DNA from: Peptostreptococcaceae bacterium
GTDB taxonomy: Bacteria > Bacillota > Clostridia > Peptostreptococcales > Peptostreptococcaceae
Assembly (NCBI GenBank): GCA_029983575.1
Contig: JASBZE010000014.1
Span: 1 to 26,304, forward strand
Direction of reading: 5' to 3'
DNA: 26,304 bases
A program made the translations under genes and the position numbers. A model generated the notes under the pieces. That model was not told the DNA's origin and made no database searches. It saw only the letters and a list, made by a program, of their open reading frames with translations. Shown here piece after piece: positions 1-5,861 of the stretch. Within the stretch, counting starts at the first letter, position 1. Each line of letters opens with the position of its first letter.

Positions 1-20
1 GACATTATGTTGCCACGCTT

Positions 21-121
21 TTTTATATGAATGGAACTCTAGATATATGAATGGATATTTAGAAATGTAAAAAGGAAAGCGAGATATATAAATGGATCAC
101 CAGATATATAAGGTTATATAA
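21..121. repeat. Five degenerate 20/21-nt tandem repeats
   Basis: Five abutting units start at about 21, 41, 61, 82 and 102, with a core like AGATATATRAATGGAT. Units 2 and 4 are closest to each other, unit 3 (61-81) is the most diverged, and unit 5 keeps only the first half. The array ends 12 nt before the stop codon (133) of the minus-strand OsmC-like gene, so it lies directly in that gene's 3' flank. There are no unique spacers, so it is not a CRISPR array. Positions 1-20 hold nothing I can interpret. Confidence 0.75.
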
Positions 122-132
122 ATAGTTCATAG

Positions 133-660
133 CTAAAGTATTGTATTTAGCCGTATACTAATATCAAGTGAATCTTTACATAGATTATATATCATTGATC
201 TGTCTTTAACCTCACTAATAAAGTCGTCTAAATCCTCTTCTTCGATATCTGTATACAAATAAATATTAACTTTCAACTTTTCTAGGAATGAGCACTGATC
301 ATAGCCCCTTACATCCAGGAGAGAGAGTGGATTTTTTAGGTTTACTATCAACTTTGACTCAAGATCCTCAACTATTTTATCTCTTTTTTTTGCAACTTTC
401 ATGATATTCATCATTAGTTCTCCGACCAGAGATGATAAAAAGTAGTTTATTGATGTTCTTTGATCCCTTTTCATATCAAATTCATATATAGAATTAATTG
501 TTATTTTTTCTTCGGTAGTATAAAAATCAACAGTATTACCTCTGGATACCCCTCTGAGATCGATGCTGAAGTTTATGCTTTCATCGACTGTTGAGCTAGG
601 AGCAATTATATCATTTTCTTTATTTGTTTTATTATATCCGACTTCATTTTTTCTGTTCAA
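133..660 (-). CDS. OsmC-fold protein apparently lacking the catalytic cysteines
   Basis: This 175-aa protein has the OsmC/Ohr layout. An N-terminal strand region contains RGVSRGNTVDF. It is followed by a central helix (about residues 70-92, SLVGELMMNIMKVAKKR) at the place of the family's LGGCL helix, then strands, and a C-terminal part (EVKDRSMIYNLCKDSLDISIRL) that resembles the family's CPVHN segment. OsmC proteins reduce organic hydroperoxides with two cysteines at those two places. Here neither is a cysteine, so peroxidase chemistry is doubtful; the only cysteines sit elsewhere (DQCSF, NLCKD). The start is a TTG at 660 with GGAG about 10 nt upstream. It is the last gene of the minus-strand unit, 35 nt after the MetE-like gene. 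The fold assignment is pattern recognition and moderately sure; the function is unknown. Confidence 0.6.
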   Translation of the reverse strand: MNRKNEVGYNKTNKENDIIAPSSTVDESINFSIDLRGVSRGNTVDFYTTEEKITINSIYEFDMKRDQRTSINYFLSSLVGELMMNIMKVAKKRDKIVEDLESKLIVNLKNPLSLLDVRGYDQCSFLEKLKVNIYLYTDIEEEDLDDFISEVKDRSMIYNLCKDSLDISIRLNTIL

Positions 661-695
661 ATTATATCGCTCCTTATTTATTGCCTTAATATTGT

Positions 696-1874
696 CTATA
701 GATATTTATCCCTGAGTATATCCCTAGCTTCTTTAAGAACTTTAAGCTTCTTTTCTATATTTTCAAAGTTATTCACAGGTCTATTTGCAAATGTTGCAAA
801 ACCACAGTCAGGGTTTAATAGAAGTCTCGATTTATCTACAAATTCCAAGGCTTTTTCAGCATTTTTCACTATGTCTTCTGTGGTTTCTATAACATCGAGC
901 CTAGGATTTATAACGCCTAGACCAAGAGTTATCTTTTCTCTGAGTATATCACTATCAAAAAGGCTCTTTATTTCCCCAGCCCTTGGAGTAGAAAACTCTA
1001 GAGCCAATATATCTGGAAGCACTTTTTCAAAAAGTCCAATCAGTGGGGTATAAGGTCCCTCCAGCAGTATTTTCTCATTTTTGCTCCAATTTCCCCTACA
1101 AACGTGGACAGAGGAAATAATGTTCTTTTCTTTGACGTAATTTACAACTGGAGTAAGTAAGCTTTGAGCAAACTCAAGCTCTTCGGTAGGATCCTTTTTC
1201 TCAGATAGGGCAGCACACATAAAGCTTCTAGTTTGACCCTTCGTAAACACAACCTCTGTTAGTACAGGCTCATCAAATTGTATAACGTCTACACCGGCAT
1301 CCTTTAACTCTTCAATCTCCCTATATAGAACTTTTAAAACGTCCTTTGAAAGTTCTTCCTTGCTAGAATAAAATTTTCCGGAGAGTTTAGGTAGCCACAT
1401 CGAGCGAGTAATGAGATAAGGACCTGGGAGGGTTGCTTTTATCTTTGAATTTGTGATTTTTTTCAGCTCTCTCATCTCATCAGCCACTAGTGGTTTATCA
1501 TAGGAAACCTTTCCTGTGCATATTGCATTTTTTATGCTTGAGCTGGGCACATCTAAGGTGTCGAGGATTTTTTCAAAAGACTTTTTGTCGTCGATATAAT
1601 CAAGCATATCGCTCATATTCATCATAGAAACTCCCTCTAATTTCTCAGATATAAATGACACGTAATTATCTCTAGAGAGTTCGCCGTTTGTTATTATATC
1701 GATATCGTATTTCTCTTGAAGTCTGACCGCTTCGACAGTCTCTTCATATACCTTTTTTTCTAATTCATCCTCGCTTATGCTTTTTCTCTTAAATTTTCTC
1801 CTCAATTCCATAAGTTCCTTGCTTCTTGGTAGTGAACCAAGAAGTGCTGTTGAAAATGGTTCTATATTTTTCAT
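696..1874 (-). CDS. Core MetE-like zinc methyltransferase (C-terminal half only)
   Basis: At 392 aa this is about half of MetE (roughly 750 aa) and corresponds to its C-terminal catalytic barrel. All zinc ligands of that barrel are recognisable: H257 and C259 in VHVCRGN, E293 in ALEFS, and C357 in NPDCGF. The homocysteine-binding QFDEP motif is also present, near residue 200. The family moves a methyl group to a thiol (homocysteine) without cobalamin as cofactor; stand-alone core MetE proteins often use a methyl donor other than methyl-tetrahydrofolate. I chose ATG 1874. A TTG reading from 1895 would overlap the upstream gene, while ATG 1874 leaves a 1-nt gap to its stop, which implies translational coupling. 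Its neighbours, a solute-binding-type protein, an ACAD-fold protein and an OsmC-like protein, suggest organosulfur or related thiol metabolism (inference). It could be a methionine synthase or a dealkylating enzyme for an unusual thioether. Confidence 0.8.
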   Translation of the reverse strand: MKNIEPFSTALLGSLPRSKELMELRRKFKRKSISEDELEKKVYEETVEAVRLQEKYDIDIITNGELSRDNYVSFISEKLEGVSMMNMSDMLDYIDDKKSFEKILDTLDVPSSSIKNAICTGKVSYDKPLVADEMRELKKITNSKIKATLPGPYLITRSMWLPKLSGKFYSSKEELSKDVLKVLYREIEELKDAGVDVIQFDEPVLTEVVFTKGQTRSFMCAALSEKKDPTEELEFAQSLLTPVVNYVKEKNIISSVHVCRGNWSKNEKILLEGPYTPLIGLFEKVLPDILALEFSTPRAGEIKSLFDSDILREKITLGLGVINPRLDVIETTEDIVKNAEKALEFVDKSRLLLNPDCGFATFANRPVNNFENIEKKLKVLKEARDILRDKYL

Positions 1875-1875
1875 A

Positions 1876-2697
1876 TTAATTACCTTTTTTATCAAAAAAA
1901 CCTAGGTATTCATTGGCTTTTTTTAGCTGTTCAAAACCGCTCGTCCTTGCTGGAACCCATTTTTTTAATCCTTCCATATCCATCATCTCTTTGTGATCAG
2001 GATTAGAGTATTCCATCTTATCTAGGGTAGAGTTGAACTTGTCGAACCTTTCTTTTTCTAGAGATGGTCTACCAGTGAATATGCAGTGATCAAATAGTGG
2101 AGTTTTAGCCAAAACATCTACGTAGTTTTTGTCTAAGGTTCCATCGTTGATCCACTTTTCGTAGTTTAAATCCAGCATAAACGTAGCATCGACCTCATCA
2201 TTTAAAAGAGCTTTTAAACTGTCCAGTTCTCCTCCTACGTGATCTCCATGAAGTCCGACACCAACGTCAAACCTCTTTTCAGTATAATCCTTACCAAATT
2301 CCAATCCATTTTCATGTAGGAAGTTTATAGGTATAAGTCTAGCCTGAGGGGAGTCTATAGCTCCAAACCCAATGGACTTCCCTTTTAAATCCGCTATATC
2401 TTTAATTTCATCTTTTTTTCTAACCACAAGATACGTGCATCTGTCATTATCCGTATCTCTCATGGCACCATTTAGTTCTTTTCCGCTAAATCTTAAATGC
2501 GAATCTAACCATGCCAATGGAGAGTTCCATGCAACGTCGATCTCTTCTTTTTCTAGAGCGTCTACTTGAGAGGCGTAATCCTTGAAATAGACCGGCTCGA
2601 TTTCAAAGTTCTCTTGTTTAAAAAAGTCAGATATTATTGACCATATTACCGTAACTTTTGGGTCGTAAATAACTGCCCCTACTTTTAATTTACTCAT
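1876..2697 (-). CDS. PhnD-like solute-binding-fold protein without signal peptide
   Basis: This 273-aa protein is a type-2 periplasmic-binding fold of the PhnD/phosphonate-binding kind: N-terminal LKVGAVIYDPKVTVIW, then VDALEKEEIDVAWNSPLAWL (about residues 46-65), DIADLKGKSIGFGAIDSPQAR (about 101-121), and a second lobe with DSLKALLNDEVDATFML. True transporter subunits carry a lipoprotein signal; this one starts directly with MSKLKVG and has no hydrophobic segment or lipobox cysteine. No ATPase or permease gene lies nearby. It is therefore probably cytoplasmic, acting as a ligand-binding partner or an enzyme. The RBS is a clear GGAGG just before ATG 2697. It lies 53 nt after the ACAD-like gene and 1 nt before the MetE-like gene. 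The ligand cannot be read from the sequence. Confidence 0.75.
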   Translation of the reverse strand: MSKLKVGAVIYDPKVTVIWSIISDFFKQENFEIEPVYFKDYASQVDALEKEEIDVAWNSPLAWLDSHLRFSGKELNGAMRDTDNDRCTYLVVRKKDEIKDIADLKGKSIGFGAIDSPQARLIPINFLHENGLEFGKDYTEKRFDVGVGLHGDHVGGELDSLKALLNDEVDATFMLDLNYEKWINDGTLDKNYVDVLAKTPLFDHCIFTGRPSLEKERFDKFNSTLDKMEYSNPDHKEMMDMEGLKKWVPARTSGFEQLKKANEYLGFFDKKGN

Positions 2698-2750
2698 ATT
2701 TCCTCCAATTATTATTTACTATATTTAAGACATTGATGATATTGGGTTAA

Positions 2751-3875
2751 TTAAACCAAATCCTGTCCTGTCAGTGCCTTTCCTAACCAAACTGTAAGTA
2801 CGTCAACACTAGGTGCCATAATTTGACTTGCATATGCATCTCTTAGATATCTTTCTAGGTTGCCCTCTCTATTGTATGCCTTACCTCCGCCAATTCTCAT
2901 TGCTAGTCTAGATGATTCTATTGCTGATTCGGAAGCTATTATTCTAGCTGATAAAATTTTTGCCAATGCATCTTCATCACCAGCTAAAGCAGATTCACAA
3001 GCTTCTTTTGTTGCACTAACGCTTGATAGGTACATGGAGTAGATTTTTGCGAGGTGGATTTGTACTGTTTCAAACTTAGATAAGCTTGTTCCATCAGGGT
3101 ATTTCCTGTCGATGGAGTGTTCTTTTGCTTCGTTTAATACTGCTTCAGTAAGTCCTGAATACACGCCTGCTAGTCCGATTACAAAGTATGGAGCTATTAC
3201 AGCGAAAACCTGAGCTTGACCACTTGCTGGTTCGCCGAGCATGTATTTTTTATCTAATTCAACTCCATCTATCTTCATTTGACAAGATAAATTACCCCTC
3301 ATTCCAAGTCCGTGCCATGTTGAAGGCAAGAATTCAACTCCAGAATCTTTTCTAAATACCCAGTTGTCTATTCCTGAATTGTCTTCAGATTGAGCTAGAA
3401 CTAAGTAGTAGCTTGCAAATGTCGCAGAGGTTACCATACTCTTTAAGCCATCGAATTTAACGCGATCTTTTGAATAGTCAGTCTTTATATCTGAAATATA
3501 AAAATGTGTTCCGGTGCCGAGCTCACTATACGCAAGTGCTAAAAATTTATTTTCGTTTACAACACTGTCGACTACTTCTTTTTTCGACTCGTCTGAACCG
3601 TAAGTGAGTACACACATCAGTGCTACATTGTGCATCATATAACAGAGTCCAACAGTTGCGCTCTCAATAGAAAATGCTCTACAAACGTCGGCATGGTCTT
3701 TGATGTTTCCGCCTAGACCTCCCATTTCTTCGGGAATCATCAGTTTGAAGAAGTCATTTTTACCAATTTCATTCAATGATTCTTCAGGATATCTTTCTTT
3801 TTCATCGATTTCCTTAGCAAAAGGAGCTATGTGCTCTTTCGCAAATTTTTGAGCTTTCAAAAAATAATTTTCCAT
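2751..3875 (-). CDS. Acyl-CoA-dehydrogenase-fold flavoprotein lacking the usual catalytic Glu
   Basis: This 374-aa protein has the three-domain ACAD architecture. An N-terminal helical domain (IPEEMGGLGG, about residues 47-56) is followed by a middle beta domain (YSELGTGTHFYISDIKTDY, then LGMRGNLSCQMKIDGVELD) and a C-terminal helical domain (RLAMRIGGGKAYNREGNLERYLRDAYASQIMAPSVDVL). In ordinary short-chain ACADs the catalytic base is the Glu of a YEGTS-like motif after the RDA segment. Here that place reads MAPSVD, with no Glu. ACAD-fold proteins with such a change include flavin monooxygenase-type (DszC/SfnC-like) enzymes, but an oxygenase is unlikely in an obligate anaerobe. It is the first gene of the minus-strand unit, with RBS GGAGGT 8 nt before ATG 3875. 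Fold sure; reaction unknown. Confidence 0.75.
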   Translation of the reverse strand: MENYFLKAQKFAKEHIAPFAKEIDEKERYPEESLNEIGKNDFFKLMIPEEMGGLGGNIKDHADVCRAFSIESATVGLCYMMHNVALMCVLTYGSDESKKEVVDSVVNENKFLALAYSELGTGTHFYISDIKTDYSKDRVKFDGLKSMVTSATFASYYLVLAQSEDNSGIDNWVFRKDSGVEFLPSTWHGLGMRGNLSCQMKIDGVELDKKYMLGEPASGQAQVFAVIAPYFVIGLAGVYSGLTEAVLNEAKEHSIDRKYPDGTSLSKFETVQIHLAKIYSMYLSSVSATKEACESALAGDEDALAKILSARIIASESAIESSRLAMRIGGGKAYNREGNLERYLRDAYASQIMAPSVDVLTVWLGKALTGQDLV

Positions 3876-4003
3876 AAGTATGGACCTCCTTTATTTATAC
3901 TATACCATTATTGTAACATATGGTTTATTTATGCTTTTATATTTATTTTCTATACAAAAAAGTTCGGGAATTTTAAAAAACAATAGTTTATAAGACGAGA
4001 AAA

Positions 4004-4088
4004 TAAAAAAGGGCTACCCCATATGATTATATTTGCCTAAATTAACATAGACATCATATAAAATCATATGAAAGAGTAGTCCCTTTTT
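4004..4088 (-). terminator. Large hairpin terminator of the 4228-5439 transporter
   Basis: AAAAAAGGG-CTAC at about 4005-4017 pairs with GTAGTCCCTTTTT at 4076-4088 (one bulge). Inside, ATATGATT (4021-4028) pairs with AATCATAT. Read on the minus strand, the stem ends in CCC followed by T6 and ATTTT. T and A runs on both sides mean that it could work in both directions. It separates the transporter from the four-gene minus-strand unit. Confidence 0.7.
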
Positions 4089-4152
4089 GTAGAAATATAA
4101 ATAATTCTTCCAAATTTATTATAGGTCAGATTAATAGTTGTCAATAAAATCC

Positions 4153-4211
4153 ACTAAGTCACTTAAAATCAATTAAAGTAACTTCTACTAAGTAACTTAT
4201 ATAAGTGATAT
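4153..4211. repeat. Cluster of AAGTNACTT elements 3' of transporter gene
   Basis: The palindromic nonamer AAGTNACTT occurs at about 4156-4164, 4176-4184 and 4190-4198, followed by a diverged AAGTGATAT at about 4203-4211. Steps are 20, 14 and 13 nt. The cluster lies 17-75 nt beyond the stop codon of the minus-strand transporter and before its terminator. Confidence 0.5.
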
Positions 4212-4227
4212 AAGCTGTTAGCGTAGT

Positions 4228-5439
4228 CTATTGAGCATCGTTGTTTTCTTCGGCAGCCTTTGCCAACTTATCTCTCATTCTAATAGCTCTAGGTGCAAAA
4301 ATCCACATTGGGATGATAACTCCTATCCAGCTGAAGAATCCAAGGTATTTGTACGCAACCTGAATTACGAACATAAGACCTTGTTTTGAAATGAAGAAGC
4401 AGATTAACAATATAGCCAAAGAGATGATGGCTTTTTTGATTACCGGCTGCTTCATATTCTTTAATACATATGGCTCAAGCCTTGAAACCATACCAAACAC
4501 CAATCCAACTGCTGTTGTTATAAGTGCCAAGAAAAGAAGTATTGGATATAAAACAGCGAGAGGTTTGAAGTTTAAATGTTGAACTATATATACTGTTGGC
4601 AGTAATCTAGCTTGCTGATTTGTATATATATCAGGCATGTTTGAGAATATTAGAAGGCATATTCCACAAAGCATCAACACGTTAAGGATATATCCTACAC
4701 CGAGAGCTGCTTTAGATTCTTTTTTGTAACGAGCGCCTTTAAAAGCAGCTGTAACAGCTCCCACTGCACCTATTTGGAATCCTGAATATGTTAGCGCCCA
4801 AAGTAGTGCGTTAAAGAAATTACCCTTGACAGTCTCTTTTGTACCGGTTATGCTCCATTTTGGCGCTGTTGGGTTTGTGTACTTAGAAGAGAATAGATCA
4901 TGGATGTTTGGCGCAAATTTAATGAGACCTAGAATAATAACTATAGATATTATTATTAAAATCGCTACAGTCATTATCATAGCGTTGTTTCTAACAACCC
5001 TCTCACCAAATATACATAGAAGTGTTATTATTGCAAACATAAGGATTAATCCCATTGATTTAGGCATTCCCAACTGTTGATTTATAAGCTCAGCCCCTGC
5101 TGCAATTGCCGCTGCCGATGCTGAAATTGTTGTCACTACGACCGAAATTTCAAGACATACAGAGCATATTGGAGAAAGAGGCCCAAAAGCTTCCTTTGAC
5201 CACTCAGCATAACTGAATTTGCCTAGCTGTCTAGCGGTTTCCGCACCGAAATAATAAGTAATTGCTATAATGGCTAATGTAATTAGTGGCATGATTGGCC
5301 CATACCAGCCGTGATTTGCGAAGTATTGTAGTTCTTGGGTTCCTGAAGCGAATCCAGCACCACAGTGAGTAGAAAACCAAACTGTAGCTGTACCAATACT
5401 TATGGCGGTTAAATACCTACCAGCTTTACTGTCTTTCAT
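4228..5439 (-). CDS. YkvI-like APC-superfamily amino-acid transporter, copy 1
   Basis: This 403-aa integral membrane protein has about 11 hydrophobic segments. Its first segment carries STHCGAGFASGTQELQYF, which resembles the GAGFASG/GAGFATG motif of the YkvI family in the APC superfamily. It is a close paralogue of the 16895-18100 protein: the first 50 residues and most loops align with few changes. I chose ATG 5439 over GTG 5448 because the RBS AGAAAGG abuts the GTG but sits about 9 nt from the ATG; copy 2 shows the same arrangement. It is transcribed divergently from the sigma-54 activator and sits next to the had cluster, which fits import of the amino acid fermented by that pathway (inference; substrate not readable). 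Confidence 0.75.
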   Translation of the reverse strand: MKDSKAGRYLTAISIGTATVWFSTHCGAGFASGTQELQYFANHGWYGPIMPLITLAIIAITYYFGAETARQLGKFSYAEWSKEAFGPLSPICSVCLEISVVVTTISASAAAIAAGAELINQQLGMPKSMGLILMFAIITLLCIFGERVVRNNAMIMTVAILIIISIVIILGLIKFAPNIHDLFSSKYTNPTAPKWSITGTKETVKGNFFNALLWALTYSGFQIGAVGAVTAAFKGARYKKESKAALGVGYILNVLMLCGICLLIFSNMPDIYTNQQARLLPTVYIVQHLNFKPLAVLYPILLFLALITTAVGLVFGMVSRLEPYVLKNMKQPVIKKAIISLAILLICFFISKQGLMFVIQVAYKYLGFFSWIGVIIPMWIFAPRAIRMRDKLAKAAEENNDAQ

Positions 5440-5480
5440 AATTTTCACCCTTTCTTTTTAGTTTTTTGACAGTTGATCCG

Positions 5481-5536
5481 ACGGTCTAATCTGACAGCGT
5501 TATTATTATAGATAGTCTGACAAAGAAGGAGACCGT
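5481..5536 (-). promoter_or_regulatory. Putative operator region of transporter copy 1
   Basis: ACGGTCT (5481-5487) is the inverse complement of AGACCGT (5530-5536). Between them, TAATCTGACA (5487-5496) and TAGTCTGACA (5513-5522) form a direct repeat with 9 of 10 bases matching, 26 nt start to start. A minus-strand TATAAT lies between the two direct repeats. Such an arrangement suits an activator or repressor site around the transporter promoter, or an RNA stem if transcription starts upstream. The -35 box is not convincing. Confidence 0.4.
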
Positions 5537-5664
5537 TAAGATAAATTTGTTAAAATAAAATGAATAAAATATGATTTTGAGAAGTGAATACAAAATTATC
5601 TTATTTGGTTGCATTATATGTGATAATAAATTATTTATCAATCTTTTTTGCAAAATAACTTTGG

Positions 5665-5707
5665 TTTTGAAAAATTTCAGATTAAAATAAGGTTATTTTT
5701 GAAAAAT
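5665..5707. repeat. 11-bp direct repeat TTTTGAAAAAT, 32 bp apart
   Basis: Identical copies lie at 5665-5675 and 5697-5707, 32 bp start to start (close to three helical turns). They overlap an 8-bp inverted repeat, AAAATAAC (5652-5659) with GTTATTTT (5692-5699). This is about 110-150 bp upstream of the activator promoter. AT-richness makes chance possible. Confidence 0.4.
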
Positions 5708-5812
5708 GCGGCAAAAAAATTAACGAATTTCTCTTTTTTCAAAGCGCATTTTGTGGTAAAATAGTCGTGAAAGATACTTTCAGGCTCTGTAAATATGAAA
5801 TTGTATACTTTG

Positions 5813-5821
5813 TGATATAAT
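5813..5821 (+). promoter_or_regulatory. Extended -10 promoter of the sigma-54 activator gene
   Basis: TGATATAAT is a perfect extended -10 (TGnTATAAT) 41 nt before the ATG. No good -35 hexamer lies 16-18 nt upstream, which is usual for extended -10 promoters. Start of transcription would be near 5828. Confidence 0.6.
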
Positions 5822-5861
5822 TAAGTAGGAAGGAAAAAATATTTGATGAGAGAGGTTGAAT

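Larger units (their letters stand above)
3876..4227. other. 352-nt intergenic region between two minus-strand genes
   Basis: It holds the leader and RBS of the ACAD-like gene (3876-3960, AT-rich, with TATAGT/TATAAA-like hexamers on the minus strand but no convincing -35 box), the terminator hairpin of the YkvI-like transporter (4004-4088), and a cluster of AAGTNACTT elements (4153-4211). No ORF or RNA gene is visible. Confidence 0.7.
5440..5861. other. Divergent intergenic region, transporter / sigma-54 activator
   Basis: These 422 nt hold, from left to right, the transporter leader, a repeat-rich stretch with inverted and direct repeats (5481-5536), an AT-rich part with an 11-bp direct repeat (5665-5707), and the activator promoter (5813-5821). 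GGTAAAAT at 5755-5762 matches one arm of the palindrome at 7548-7565 and could be an autoregulatory half-site. I see no -24/-12 element on either strand and no RNA gene. Confidence 0.6.

Noticed and set aside
696..1874. Truncated metE pseudogene
   Set aside because: The frame is intact, all zinc ligands and the DEP motif are present, and stand-alone core MetE proteins are a known class.
1876..2697. Phosphonate or phosphate ABC transporter operon
   Set aside because: The binding protein has no signal peptide, and no ATPase or permease gene is nearby.
3876..4227. tRNA or riboswitch in the larger intergenic regions (also 5440-5861, 7299-7853, 24148-24515)
   Set aside because: No cloverleaf, CCA end, T-box motif or recognised aptamer core was seen; the structures found are explained as terminators or simple repeats.
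5640..5700. A second -24/-12 promoter between the transporter and the activator gene
   Set aside because: TTGG and TTGCA fragments exist on both strands, but none has GG and GC at the required 10-nt spacing.
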